Shown here: positions 36,321-49,379 of the stretch, one piece after another
How positions within the stretch are numbered: the stretch's first letter is position 1
How the letters are laid out: each line of letters begins with the position of its first letter
Source of the DNA: Liolophura sinensis
Lineage: Eukaryota; Mollusca; Polyplacophora; Chitonida; Chitonidae
Direction of reading: 5' to 3'
Assembly: GCF_032854445.1 (NCBI RefSeq)
Contig: NC_088302.1
Coordinates: 56,028,237-56,088,236, forward strand
Length of the DNA stretch: 60,000 nucleotides
The notes under the pieces: generated by a model
Database searches by the model: none
What the model was told of the DNA's origin: nothing
Seen by the model: only the letters and a program-made list of their open reading frames with translations
Made by a program: the position numbers and the translations under genes

Positions 36321-36850
36321 CAGGTTTCTTGCCCGGTTTTTGTGATTATAAGACAACAATCCTGAATTTGAAGGGCTATCATGGTTACATTGCTTTACAA
36401 TAATTACATGTAGCTCCACTCTCGGCAGGTTCGCCCCTACCATTTCATATGAGATTTTAATTATAAGAACTTCATTTAAACCTATAATCTAGGTAATGTG
36501 GTGATACCATGGAATGTACGTAATCTTAAAATGGAAGTCTTGGATGGAAAAAGAGAGGCGTATGCTAGAGTGTAGGAGGCTGAGTGTAAATTGTGCCCGT
36601 ATTATGGGGTGTAGACGGATGGTAGAGTGTAAAGAGTGGGTGTATTTTATAAAAAACATCATTTCTTCGTTAAAATAATAATTTTTTATGGAAAGTATAC
36701 AAATATTTCTTATACAACAATATGCGGAAAACATGGAAATAATATAAACAAAACATGTAGTATGACACTACATGTAGCTAATAAGACATATTGATGATAA
36801 CAGCAATTTATAAGACGCCACGGTTTGGTGAACGGGTATCTGTGTGTTGT
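36321..36850. other. Intronic, nothing recognised
   Basis: AT-rich DNA with short frames. A few imperfect GTGTA-rich blocks occur at 36560-36640. Confidence 0.5.
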
Positions 36851-37860
36851 TACAGGGTGTCGCATTGTGTCTGGTCAACCCGATGTCAGTATATAGTGTC
36901 TTATTGTGCCTGGTGTCGCATTGTGCCTGGTGATTTATTGTGCCTGGTGTCGTATTGTGACGGGGTGTCGTATTGTGACGGAGTGTATTTGCGCCTGGTG
37001 TCTTATTGGGCCCGGTGTCTTATTGTGCCGGTTGTCTTATCGTGACAGAGTGTCTTATTATACCTGGTGACTTATTATGCCGGGTGTCTTATTGTGCTTG
37101 ATGTCTTATTGTGCCTGGTGTCGTATTGTGCCAGGTGACATATTGTGCCTGGTGTCGAATTGTGACGGAGTGTCGTATTGTGACAGAGTGTATTTGCTCC
37201 TGGTGTTTTATTGGGCCGGTGTCTTATTGTGACAGAGAGTTGTCTTATCGTGAGAGAGAGTCTTATTGTACCTGGTGGCTTATTGTGCTGGGTGCCTTAT
37301 TGGATCTGATGTCTTATTGTGCCTGGCGTCGTATTGTGCTTGTTGTATTGTGATGGAGTGTCGTATTGTGCCTGGTGACTTACTGCGCCTAGTCTCTTAT
37401 CTGCCTGGCGACTTATTTTGTACCTGGTGTCTTACTGAGTCTGTCCGTACATGGGAATGTCTGCCAACAATCTGCGGATGGTCGTGGGTTTCCCCCGAGC
37501 TCTGCCCGGTTTTCTCCCACCATAATACTGTCCGCCGTCGTATAAGTGAAATATTCTTGAGTGCAGCGTAAAACGCCAATCAAAGAAATAAATAAATAAA
37601 TTGAGCCTATTGTCTTATTGTGCATGGTGACTTATCATGCCTGATGTGTTATTGTGCCTGGTGTCTCATTGTAACGGGGTGTGTTATTGTGCTTGGTGTC
37701 TTACAGTGCCCGGTGTCTACTTGTGCCCGACGTCGCATTGTGGCGGGGTGTCGTATTGTGCCTGATGTCTTATTGTGCCTGGTGTCTTATTGTGTGGTGA
37801 CTTATTGTGCCTGGTGTCTTATTTTGCCTTGTGTCTTATTGTGCCTGGTGTCTTCAGCAT
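36851..37860. repeat. Degenerate 17-18-bp minisatellite, interrupted by a SINE
   Basis: The unit is GTCTTATTGTGCCTGGT with variants (GTCGTATTGTGACGGAGT, GACTTATTGTGCC). It is interrupted at 37441-37600 by a RUDI-like SINE. Confidence 0.92.
37441..37600 (+). mobile_element. RUDI-like SINE inserted in the 18-bp array, 5'-truncated
   Basis: Begins inside the body (CCGTACATGGGAATGTCTGC) and runs to the tail GCGTAAAACGCCAATCAAAG and AAATAA repeats. Array units continue on both sides, so the SINE is younger than the array. Confidence 0.9.
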
Positions 37861-40751
37861 TAAGTTTTAGTGAGACAGAAATTCAAGCTAACAAAACTGG
37901 AACTGCCTTGTTACCGTTATACAGCGCCTTGGTGTGACCAACACAGTGCTGAATTTGACCTTCTCCTCGAAGTAATCAGTGAATTAACTGATCGCAGTAA
38001 TTAATTATGTGACTTGGATCGGAAGTGAGAAGTTTTGTCAGATTTGGAGTTTTGGCTCTGGTAACACTTTGACATACAGACTGTTGTATATTTCATCGGA
38101 ATCGTCGCAGCCCGTTTTGTCGCCTTGTCCCAAGAGCCGTATCGTCCATCAGCAGATAATGTCATCCCACGGACCACACGGGAGTTGCCATTAGCCCATG
38201 TTCTGTTTCTGGTCGTTAAGTAAGTTTCTTCCTCCGGTCATCAGTGTTTGTGGGGCCGACCTTGCTCGTCTCGCCGCTCTAATAACTGTTCACTAATGTG
38301 ATCACCCCTCTCCCTTCCCCTGTCCCCACCTTCACCCACCCCGACAATGGTGTGAAGACACACATTGGCATTTTCGCGAGCAAATCACGTTCAACCATAT
38401 ACCATATTCAGGCCTCGGAGGAATGGTTAATGTTATACCGTCTGTATAACTATATATATGTGATGTGCACCATACGAAACATATATACAGAGATTATTAA
38501 GACATGACAACAACAACAACGAGTATTAATATTTCATTCTATTCTAGTTCAGTACCAATGATTAATATTATTATCCTGTTTAGTTTGAATTCATTATAAG
38601 CCCTTCACAGCGCCATTGCATGTCTTGAACTGAAAAGATGTTGTTTATAAGTGACTATTATAACTACAACTACAAGAACAATAGACCTTTCCCAACTGTC
38701 AATCAAGAACACGCAACTGACCAATCGTAAGCAGTATTGTTGCAAATCCGGTCAACCGCATGTCCTACACACTGATTACAAATACTCAGTTTTTCTGTGA
38801 CGTCTTGACGTCAAAGTTGCTTCACCGCGACTGGAATGAAAAGTAATGTTGTCACGAGGAGGGGTGGTGGGACATCGGATGTGTTGGATCCAGCCATTAT
38901 CTGTATACCTTCTACACATCAGGAAATCTCACTTTATGAGAATACCTTTGAACTGAATATTTAAATTAGAATGTGAAGGATATCTCTAAATTTGGAGCAA
39001 TATTCTTCATATAAATTCATATACAGGGGTATATCATCGAACAGATGTCGATGATGACTTCCTAAATATTGACGTATTATAAGTAAAATCAGTCGGCTTT
39101 CCTACCGACTTCCGTTCTGATCAGTTCTGGTCTGTGAGGTATTGTGAGGGTCAGGTGTTTTGACATCCAGTGATTTCCGCTGTAAGAACAACATACAGAG
39201 CAGTTATGGCACTGGTTTATCTGAATATCCCAAATGTAAGAGATTTACTCCACGGAGATGAGTTGTTGACAATACTTTGCAAACAGCAGATCTGCTGGTG
39301 ACAACTGTGTTAATATCTGCTTAGACCAAGGTCTATAAGGTTTGCGCATGACAAGTTAATCGAAAAGTAAATGCTTGAATGATGATGAGCTATCCACGTT
39401 CCATTAGTGTGACCTGCTGGCTTATACCAGCTCAAGAAACTTTGATATCTTGGAAGTTGAAAACCATAATAAAAGGGATAAATCATATTAGATTCGACAG
39501 TATGATAAGATTTAGTCTCATGTTACATAGTGACTCCTTCCTACATCTTATTCACCCCTGAACTTTCGGAGCAGCGGGCAGTCTTTCTACATATGTGAAC
39601 AAAAGATAGCCAAGGCTCAAATTTAGTTAAATACACAATCGGCATGCAAAGCAAAGATGATTATTACCGTTCAATTAAGTACCGGTATTTTGCAGCAACG
39701 AGCAATTTTGGACAAAATATTCGGACATCTGTTAAGAATGTTCCTCTGGCTTCATGTTCATTTGAGAAAAATGTTGATTACAACTGTTATAAAAGATCGT
39801 AATATGATTTTTAATAATTTTTCTTACTGATAAGAATATAAGCAGGGTATATTACAGAAATTCAGTACGATAAATTTGGGTTGAGGGTAATTAAGAACTT
39901 GTCACTGTAAGTGGTTCTGTTTGTATAAGCGTGTACTTCCGCGAGGTTCGCATCCCAAAGACCGAATTGTTTTCTCAACCCGCGCACTATTTACAGCTCG
40001 ATAGATCAGTACTGTAACAGCAGAGGTTTTAACCCAATCCATTCCAAATGTATCTAGATTAGGTTAGTGGCAGCTGTCTGAATTGTCTGTGTTAGAACGA
40101 AACATTTCCACGTAGCTTTGCTGTCTGTAGTTTGTGTTCTCGCGACATTAGATCAGATCGTCTACATGTTAAAATACATTTCCATGGCCGAACTGTATGG
40201 CCGTGTATACCGGGGATTACACTGAGGAATGGTGAAGTACGGATAATCTTCATGATTGATTGAATCCACTGGTTCCTCACGATAAAACCTTAGCGTTTTG
40301 TTTTTTCCAGACAGCTTGTTTTTGGACACTTGGTGATGTGTCGCGGAGAAAAGCAAGAAAAAAGATCCCCGGCGTTGAATTTGATGAAATTTGTAAACCG
40401 AGTTAAAATTGTCATAGACGATGTATAGCTCACATATGGTTGATTTGATGGTTTTTTGTGTTGAAAAAGTGTCTGGCGGTGTTGATGTGATTTAACTCTT
40501 CGTCTGTACCGGACGGGCTTCACCAAACTTTGATATTATAAAGTGGCAACATACAAGAGTTACATGATTCGATTCACTTTACACAACCTGTTATATTTTC
40601 GTTGCTTTGTACTTAGACTCAGTACAGTAGGTTGTAGTGCGATGGTTTGGACCTTGTGTTATTCATGTTCATCTCGTTGCTCTCATCTATTGTGTAACGC
40701 GTGCACGGACACTGCGCAGTGTGATCACGGACTCCCCACCGTAATATAACA
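37861..40751. other. Intronic, nothing recognised
   Basis: Unique DNA. A short (CAA)n run lies near 38506-38520. No exon or dispersed repeat could be supported. Confidence 0.5.
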
Positions 40752-40887
40752 CGAGCAGTATTTATTTATTTATTTGATCGGTGTTTTACGCCGTACTCAA
40801 GAATGTTTCACTTATGCGACGGTGGCCAGTAGGCCTGTTATGGTGGGAGGAAATCGGACAGATCCCGGGGCTAAAGCATGAGCAGTA
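40752..40887 (-). mobile_element. RUDI-like SINE, short truncated copy
   Basis: Tail and part of the body at 40761-40878, flanked by GAGCAGTA at about 40753-40760 and 40880-40887. Confidence 0.8.
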
Positions 40888-40954
40888 GTCGGCGTATATA
40901 TCCAAATGCTTGTGTGTGTGTTTAATTAAATACCCTGAAGATCCCTGAATATTG

Positions 40955-41862
40955 GTTGGCTTGGCATGTATATCTATGTGATGATTACAAACGCTCTGAC
41001 GTAGCACAAGTCCTGGCTTGGCAGGTATATGTATGTGATAAATATAAGCCTTCTGACGTAGCACAAGTCCTGGCTTGGCAGGTATATGTATCTCCTAATT
41101 ATAAGCCTTCTGACGTAGTACAAGTCCTGGCTTGGCAGGTATATGATTTATTTATTTATTTGATTGGTGCTTTACGCCGTACTCAAGAATATTTCACTTA
41201 TGCGACGGCGGCCAGCATTATGATGGGTGGAAACCGGGCACAGCCCGGGGAAACCCACGACCATCCGCAGGTTGCTGCAAGACCTTCCCACTTACGGCCG
41301 GAGAGGAAGCCAGCATGAGCTGGACTTGAAGTCACAGCGGCCACATTGGTGAGAGGCTCCTGGGTCATTACGCTGCGCTAGCACGCTAACCTACTGAGCC
41401 ACGGAGGCCCCGGCAGGTGTGATGTGATGTGATAATTATAAGCCTTCTGACGTAGCACAAGTCCTGGCTTGGCAGGTATATGTATGTGATAAATATAAGC
41501 CTTCTGACGTAGCACAAGTCCTGGCTTTGCAGGTATATGTATGTGATGATTATAAACGTTCTGACGTAGCACAAGTTCTGGCTTGGCAGGTATATGTATG
41601 TGATAATTACAAGCCTTCTGACGTAGCACAAGTTCTGGCTTGGCAGGTATATGTATGTGATAATTACAAGCCTTCTGACGTAGCACAAGTTCTGGCTTGA
41701 CAGGTATATGTATGTGATGGTTGCAAACGTTCTGACGTAGCACAAGTTCTGGTTGGGCAGGTATATGTATGTGATGATTATAAACGTTCTGGCGTAGGAC
41801 AAGCTCTGGCTTGGTAGCTATATGCATGTGATTGTTACAAACCTTCTGACGTAGCACAAATT
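40955..41862. repeat. 57-bp minisatellite, about 11 units, interrupted by a SINE
   Basis: The unit is GTATATGTATGTGATAATTA, TAAGCCTTCTGACGTAGCAC, AAGTCCTGGCTTGGCAG. Four units precede and about seven follow the SINE at 41146-41410. One decayed unit lies beyond the next SINE (42113-42150). The minus strand is open in two frames across the second block (159 and 138 codons), due to the multiple-of-three period. Confidence 0.95.
41146..41410 (-). mobile_element. RUDI-like SINE, full length, inserted in the 57-bp array
   Basis: Complete minus-strand copy from the AAATAA tail to the tRNA head (reverse of GGGGCCTCCGTGGCTCAGTA). GGCAGGT lies on both sides, but this string is also part of the array unit, so the target duplication is ambiguous. 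Confidence 0.95.
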
Positions 41863-42126
41863 TTATATATTTATTTATCTGATTGGTGTTTTACGCCGTA
41901 TTCAAGAATATTTCACTTATACGATTGCGGCCAACATTATGATGGGAGGAAACCGGGCACAGCCCACGGGAAACCCACAACCATCCGCAGGTTGCTGGCA
42001 GACCTTGCCAATAACGGCCGGAGAGGAAGCCAGCATGAGCTGGACTTGAATTCACAGCGACCGCATTGGTGAAAGGCTCCTGGATCATTACACTGCGCTA
42101 GCGTAAGGCCCCCGTAGCACAAATTT
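41850..42126 (-). mobile_element. RUDI-like SINE, near full length, with 14-bp target duplication
   Basis: Insert at 41864-42112 flanked by CGTAGCACAAATTT (41850-41863 and 42113-42126). The AAATTT end differs from the usual array unit (AAGTCC), so this is a true duplication. Part of the tRNA head (around box A) is deleted. Confidence 0.93.
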
Positions 42127-42149
42127 GGCTGGACAGGTATATGTATGTG

Positions 42150-42637
42150 ACACCTGTCGCCTTTTTGTGCGTTTAAACACTGTTGTGTACAACTCAAGCG
42201 ATTTCACTGTTCCTTTGTTTACATAAAAACATCGTGGTTTCCACATCTGTTCCGACATACTGTGGAACGAAGTTTGCATGAAACCAAATGAATACAATGT
42301 GACGATGTACAAGTAAAATTAACCTAATATGTATGTTTTACCAGCCACAGATGAATTGACGTTATTACAGATGTTAAAGAGAGGATATGACAGACATTTC
42401 TTATGTCCACACTTAAAACGGGAAGTATGCATTAACCAGCCGTTTAATTGGATATTGCTTCAAAGGGTTTAAGTTTTAATCCCTTGTGCTGACGCATGAC
42501 ATAAATCTAGTACTTGAATGGAACTTGGTCTTAGTTGTATGGAACCTTTTAGTGACTCGCCCTATGAATCAGCACAATTCACTAGTTAGCTTTAATATTA
42601 CTTTGTGCCATTTGAACAGAGGCCTATTCTCGGGGTC
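42150..42637. other. Intronic, nothing recognised
   Basis: Unique DNA between two minisatellites. Confidence 0.5.
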
Positions 42638-42925
42638 ACAAACCACCAACAGTATCCAGGCATAACAGGTTATGGATCTATGAGACCAAACACACATTCG
42701 TATGTATGTACCACCCGTCAACTCAATCCTCAAACCACCAACAGTGTCCAGGCGTAACAGGTTATGGATCTATGAGTCCAAACATGCATTCGTATGTATG
42801 TACCACCCGTCAGCTCAATCCTCAAACCACCAACAGTATCCAGGCGTAACAGGTTATGGATCCATGAGTGCAAACACGCATTCGTATGTATGTACCACCC
42901 GTCAACTCAATCCTCAAACCACCAA
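42638..42925. repeat. 92-bp tandem repeat, 3 copies
   Basis: The unit is CTCAAACCACCAACAGTGTC, CAGGCGTAACAGGTTATGGA, TCTATGAGTCCAAACATGCA, TTCGTATGTATGTACCACCC, GTCAGCTCAATC. Copies differ by only a few bases. Confidence 0.92.
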
Positions 42926-44035
42926 AGAACTAAGAAAGCATATAAACTAAAGGATTTGGACGCAAAAGATATTCTTAACGATTGGATTAAAACAGAATCG
43001 AGATCGTGCACCATGCTAGTTTATAATTTATATGAAGCTCAGTTACTCTTTGATTGCAAATGTTCATATATCCAAGGCGGCGGTAGAATTCAACACGATG
43101 AATACACGATGAATACACGACCGGCTTCAGAGAAATTAAACACAACTAATAAAGCAGAGTGCGTGAGATTCTGGACATTCCGTTGATATTTACTTACAGG
43201 AGAACAGTGCTCATTGTAAAATTGAAGAAACTTAAAATGAAGGCGTTTGAAGGAATATTCTGTAGAGCTTTTATGGTTTCTCTGGTAAATACAAGATTAG
43301 TGCAACACTGGTTGTTGCCTCAGATCCTTCCATCAACTCATTAGCCATTTGACCAATAAATAGACTGTAATATATAGTCTCTAGATGCGATAAAAGTAGA
43401 TGTGTATATTTTTGCTCAAGGCTGAGGAGAGAATCAAAGCCTGGCGAGACAAACACAGGGCAACAAAACAAGACATATCTGTAACAAAGCATGATCTACT
43501 GGTTTCCAGAGCCCCCGCCTTTTATAGGTTATCCTACGAGCACTGTGATATGTGTTTAATGTGACGATTCGGTATATATTCAATTTGGGATAGATTTGAT
43601 TAAAAGGCAGCTCGTACCCGCCTCTCAACCTGAAGAGCATCCCTGTGGTCTGAAAACAGTCAATGACAAGATCTGTCACTCAAATAAAACGCTCGACATT
43701 TACCAAAACTGCTAAGTCAATAATACTATTTTGCTAAGTACACAAATAAGCACCATAGAAACTCCAGCCTGTTTATAAGCCTGACACACTGCCGCTAATA
43801 CAACAACGAGTGTTTACTTGGAAAATACGATCAGTAAGACACGCTATTAAATCCATATTTCAGGTCGTTATTTCGTGGCCACACTGGATCGTTGTCCGTT
43901 GACGTAGGGATGTACTCTGACCGAAGCTAAATGTCAATTTAATGCTCATGGACAAACCACCCACAGACAAAAACCTCATCCATTACATCAAACACGGAGA
44001 AAACTCACCGTCTAAAATTAAAAAAATTGTTGTAA
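42926..44035. other. Intronic, nothing recognised
   Basis: Unique DNA with short frames only. Confidence 0.5.
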
Positions 44036-47000
44036 TTATAATCTGAGCAGTGTCTCCGCCACGCAGTTCCAGTATGATAGAGGATAATCTGAGCAGTGTC
44101 TCCACCATGCAGTTCCAGTATGAAAGAGGACAAAAGCTTTATAATCTGAGCAGTGTCTCCACCACGCAGTTCCAGTATGAAAGAAAACAAAAGCTTTATA
44201 ATCTGAGCAGTGTCTCCACCACGCAGTTCCAGTATGAAAGAGGACAAAAGCTTTATAATCTGAGCAGTGTCCCCGCCACGCAGTTCCAGTATGAAAGAGG
44301 ACAAAAGCTTTATAATCTGAGCAATGTCTCCGCCATGCAGTTCCAGTATGAAAGAGCACAAAAGCTTTATAATCTGAGCAGTGTCTCCGCCATGCAGTTC
44401 CAGTATGAAAGAGCACAAAAGCTTTATAATCTGAGCAATGTCTCCACCACGCAGTTCCAGTATGAAAGAGCACAAAAGCTTTATAATCTGAGCAATGTCT
44501 CCACCACGCAGTTCCAGTATGAAAGAGGACAAAAGCTTTATAATCTGAGCAGTGTCTCCACCACGCAGTTCCAGTATGAAAGAGGACAAAAGCTTTATAA
44601 TCTGAGCAATGTCTCCGCCATGCAGTTCCAGTATGAAAGAGGACAAAAGCTTTATAATCTGAGAAGTGTCTCCACCAAGCAGTTCCAGTATGAAAGAGGA
44701 CAAAAGCTTTATAATCTGAGCAGTGTCTCCACCACGCAGTTCCAGTATGAAAGAGGACAAAAGCTTTATAATCTGAGCAGTGTCTCCACCACGCAGTTTC
44801 AGTATGAAAGAGGACAAAAGCTTTATAATCTGAGCAATGTCTCCGCCATGCAGTTCCAGTATGAAAGAGGACAAAAGCTTTATAATCTGAGAAGTGTCTC
44901 CACCAAGCAGTTCCAGTATGAAAGAGGACAAAAGCTTTATAATCTGAGCAGTGTCTCCACCACGCAGTTCCAGTATGAAAGAGGACAAAAGCTTTATAAT
45001 CTGAGCAGTGTCTCCACCACACAGTTCCAGTATGAAAGAGGACAAAAGCTTTATAATCAGTGTCTCCACCATGCAGTTCCAGTATGAAAAAGGACAAAAG
45101 CTTTGTAATCTGAGAAGTGTCTCCGCCACGCAGTTCCAGTATGAAAGAGCACAAAAGCTTTATAATCTGAGAAGTGTCTCCACCACGCAGTTCCAGTATG
45201 AAAGAGGACAAAAGCTTTATAATCTGAGAAGTGTCTCCACCACGCAGTTCCAGTATGAAAGAGGACAAAAGCTTTACAATCTGAGAAGTGGCTCCGCCAC
45301 GCAGTTCCAGTATGAAAGAGGACAAAAGCTTTATAATCTAAGAAGTGTCTCCGCCATGCAGTTCCAGTATAAAACAGGACAAAAGCTTTATAATCTGAGC
45401 AGTGTCTCCACCACGCAGTTCCAGTATGAAAGATGACAAAAGCTTTATAATCTGAGCAGTGTCTCCGCCAAGCAGTTCCAGTATAAAACAGGACAAAAGC
45501 TTTGTAATCTGAGCAGTGTCTCCGCCAAGCAGTTCCAGTATGAAAGAGGACAAAAGCTTTATAATCTGAGAAGTGTCTCCGCCACGCAGTTCCAGTATGA
45601 AAGAGGACAAAAGCTTTATAATCTGAGCAGTGTCTCCACCACGCAGTTCCAGTATAAAACAGGACAAAAGCTTTATAATCTGAGCAGTGTCTCCGCCATG
45701 CAGTTCCAGTATGATAGAGGACAAAAGCTTTATAATCTGAGAAGTGTCTCCACCAAGCAGTTCCAGTATGAAAGAGGACAAAAGCTTTATAATCTGAGCA
45801 GTGTCTCCGCCACGTAGTTCCAGTATAAAACAGGAAAAAAACTTTATAATCTGAGCAATGTCTCCGCCATGCAGTTCCAGTATGAAACAGGAAAAAGCTT
45901 TATAATCTGAGAAGTGTCCCCACCACGCAGTTCCAGTATGTCAGAAGACAAAGGCGTTATAATCTGAGCAGTGTCTCCACCACGCAGTTACAGTATGATA
46001 GAGGACAAAAGCTTTATAATCTGAGCAGTGTCTCCACCACACAGTTCCAGTATGAAAGAGGACAAAAGCTTTATAATCTGAGCAGTGTCTCCGCCATGCA
46101 GTTCCAGTATAAAACAGGACAAAAGCTTTATAATCTGAGCAATGTCTCCGCCATGCAGTTCCAGTATGAAACAGGAAAAAGCTTTATAATCTGAGCAGTG
46201 TCTCCACCACGCAGTTCCAGTATGTCAGAAGACAAAGGCTTTATAATCTGAGCAGTGTCTCCGCCACGCAGTTCCAGTATGATAGAGGACAAAAGCTTTA
46301 TAATCTGAGCAGTGTCTCCGCCACGCAGTTCCAGTATGAAAGAGGACAAAAGCTTTATAATCTGAGAAGTGTCCCCGCCACGAAGTTCCAGTATAAAACA
46401 GGGTAAAAGCTTTACAATCTGAGCAGTGTCCCCGCCACGCAGTTCCAGTATGAAAGAGGACAAAAGCTTTATAATCTGAGAAGTGTCTCCGCCACGCAGT
46501 TCCAGTATGAAAGAGGACAAAAGCTTTATAATCTGAGAAGTGTCTCCGCCATGCAGTTCCAGTATAAAACAGGGCAAAAGCTTTATAATCTGAGAAGTGT
46601 CTCCGCCAAGCAGTTCCAGTATGAAAGAGGACAAAAGCTTTATAATCTGAGCAATGTCTCCGCCACGAAGTTCCAGTATGAAAGAGGACAAAAGCTTTGT
46701 AATCTAAGCAGTGTCTCCGCCAAGCAGTTCCAGTATGAAAGAGGACAAAAGCTTTATAATCTGAGAAGTGTCTCCGCCATGCAGTTCCAGTATGAAAGAG
46801 GACAAAAGCTTTATAATCTGAGCAATGTCTCCACCACGCAGTTCCAGTATGAAAGAGGACAAAAGCTTTGTAATCTAAGCAGTGTCTCCGCCATGCAGTT
46901 CCAGTATAAAACAGGGCAAAAGCTTTATAATCTAAGCAGTGTCTACGCCATGCAGTTCCAGTATAAAACAGGACAAAAGCTTTATAATCTGAGCAATGTC

Positions 47001-47075
47001 TCCGCCACGCAGTTCCAGTATAAAACAGGACAAAAGCTTTGTAATCTGAGCAATGTCTCCGCCACTCCAGTTCCA
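44036..47075. repeat. Large 57-bp minisatellite, about 53 copies, open on both strands
   Basis: The unit is TATAATCTGAGCAGTGTCTC, CACCACGCAGTTCCAGTATG, AAAGAGGACAAAAGCTT, with a HindIII-type AAGCTT in nearly every copy. The 57-bp period is 19 codons. The + strand is open for 345 codons (SSVSTTQFQYERGQKLY repeats). The minus strand is open in two frames for 374 and 429 codons (FILELRGGDTAQIIKLL and YKAFVLFHTGTAWW repeats). Several frames are open at once, and stops appear whenever a copy has an indel. Both points argue against coding. Confidence 0.96.
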
Positions 47076-47104
47076 GTGAGGTTCCACCACAGTTCAGCGG
47101 GATA

Positions 47105-48311
47105 AGAATCCAGTTGAATGAATGCTTATGGGTTAACGCCGCATTGAAGAATCTGAGTCAGTCGGCATTAAAGTTGTGATGTCATGGAGATAACTGTGTA
47201 CATGTCGTTACCTAAGACAGAGAAAACTGCGATACGTTATAAACTAACAAAATTCAAAATAGACGACTTGATTTGTCTGGGAAATCACAATAACACAGCC
47301 ACCATAACGACCCAAGCATGAATAACATTCATCGATGTGGTAATGGCGGTTTTCCTCACAGGAAAGATGACAGACTGGTTAGTCTCAAGAATCAAGAAGA
47401 TTGTCGTGATGTAACAAAGCTATAGGTTGTGACGCAGGTTATCACGAGCAGAAAGATATTAACCTCCGGTACAAATTGCTGATAGTGAAATACCATGCGG
47501 ATTATACATGTGGATGGTTCGTGTCAGTTTGAGTATAATGTAATGATTCAGAGGGTGTCATCTCAGAAGCCTACATCTGTTACCACTTGTAACTGATGAA
47601 GAAGAGTTATTTAAACCGCATTACTTTGCAGCGTGATAAATTCACTTTCAGGCTATGGAATCTGTTGCAATTTGGAACAATTGTGTAATGCTTATGAATT
47701 ACATTATGTCATGCTCAAAGATCAAGCTTGCCCAACGTGGGAATGAAACGTTAGGAAATGCACATAAAATCTTCAGGCTGACATGAAACTTACTTTGTTC
47801 TTACCTTTACCTTAGCAGGTGGTGTATAATTTGTCTATATCCTGTATTCTTAGTTAGTGGGTGATTCGGCTGAAATATTGTCCAGAAGGGCTTGAAGTTC
47901 GCGTGTGTATCGATCAGGGTAGAGGAAACGCTGTGGCGGGTTTCTTATTGGAACGGAAATGAAAAACGTAACTGACACAAGACATTGTAGACTGTTTCGA
48001 CATGATGGAATCCGTAAACAACAAGGGCACGCAACTGTCGCATGTATCGTAACATGTATGTATGGTTCACGACAAGAATAATGACTAGACCAATGGACAC
48101 TGTGTCTCGCAGGTTACCAAATTAATCCCGCGGCCGTGAGGAAATTTCATTAGTTGTCTAATGTAAGTTATGCACGCTCAGTCTACACTTAAAAACGTAA
48201 AAACAGTCTGCACTTAAAAACGTAAAAACAGTAAACACATTGCATGGATCGTACGACCGAACCCATAGGATTCCAGAGTTTCTTTATGCATATTTATCAC
48301 CTCATCCACAC
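47105..48311. other. Intronic, nothing recognised
   Basis: Unique DNA. A GGGTTAACGCCGCATTGAAG stretch near 47130 weakly resembles a dispersed molluscan repeat tail. No exon seen. Confidence 0.45.
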
Positions 48312-49372
48312 CATATCAAACTGCTGTTTAATTCAGGATTTCTGATTCCTCATTGCCATTCCATGGCCGCTTAGTCAAACTGCTGTTAATTCAGGGTCTC
48401 TGATTGCTCATTACCATTCCATGGCCTCTTAGTCAAACTGCTGTTTAATTCAGGGTCTCTGATTGCTCATTACCATTCCATGACCTCTTAGTCAAAGTGC
48501 TGTTTAATTCAGGGTCTCTGACTGTTTATTGCCATTCCATGACCTCTTAGTCAAACTGCTGTTTCATTTTGGGTTTCTGACTGCTCATTGCCATTCCATG
48601 ACCTCTTAGTCAAAGTGCTGTTTAATTCATTGTCTCTGATTGCTCATTACCATTCATGGCCTCTTAGTCAAACTGCTGTTGAATTCTGGGTCTATAACTA
48701 CTCAATACCATGGCGCGGCCTCTTAGGGAAACTGCTGTTTAACTCAGGATCTGCTATTGTATTTTGTGTGTTCGTCTGTCTGTCTACCAAACTGCTGTTT
48801 AGTTCACTGTCCCTGACTGTCCATCTACAGTTGCATGACCTGTACGCCAAACTGCTGTTTAGTTCACCGGCCCTGACTGTACATCTACCGTTGCATGACC
48901 TGTATGCCAAACTGCTGTTTAGTTCATTGTCCCTGACTGTCCATCTACCATTTCATGACGTGTACGCCAGACTGCTGTGTAGTTCACTGTCCCTGACTGT
49001 CCATCTACAGTTGCATGACGTGTACGCCAAACTGCTGTTTAGTTCACTGTCCCTGACTGTCCATCTACTATTTCATGACGTGTACGCCAAACTGCTGTTT
49101 AGTTCACTGTCCCTGACTGTCCATCTACCATTTCATGACTTGTATGCCAAACTGCTGTTTAGTTCATTTTCCCTGACTGTACATCTACCGTTGCACGACC
49201 TGTATGCCAAACTGCTGTTTAGTTCATTGTCCCTGACTGTCCATCTACAGTTGCATGACGTGTACGCCAAACTGCTGTTTAGTTCACTGTCCCTGACTGT
49301 CCATCTACCATTTCATGACGTGTACGCCAAACAGCTCTTTAATAGCATCAGCGGAATGTACAACTGTGACTA
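48312..49372. repeat. 59-60-bp minisatellite with two subfamilies, about 18 copies
   Basis: The left part (to about 48700) uses CCATGACCTCTTAGTCAAAC, TGCTGTTTAATTCAGGGTCT, CTGATTGCTCATTACCATT. The right part (48780-49372) uses GCCAAACTGCTGTTTAGTTC, ACTGTCCCTGACTGTCCATC, TACCATTTCATGACGTGTAC. The two are clearly related. A 263-codon + frame (48588-49379, YAKLLFSSLSLTVHLPFHD repeats) results from the 60-bp period and has no start or splice support. Confidence 0.94.
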
Positions 49373-49379
49373 CAAGTAG

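Noticed and set aside
44005-45436. Long ORFs of 345 to 429 codons on both strands
   Set aside because: They are produced by a 57-bp tandem unit that is a multiple of three. Several frames are open together and end wherever a copy has an indel. No splice or start context supports them.
45338-47105. Further ORFs of 147 to 187 codons in the same array
   Set aside because: Same cause as the larger ones: repeat period, not coding selection.
48588-49379. 263-codon hydrophobic repeat protein
   Set aside because: It follows the 60-bp unit, starts within a degenerate unit and has no supporting signals.
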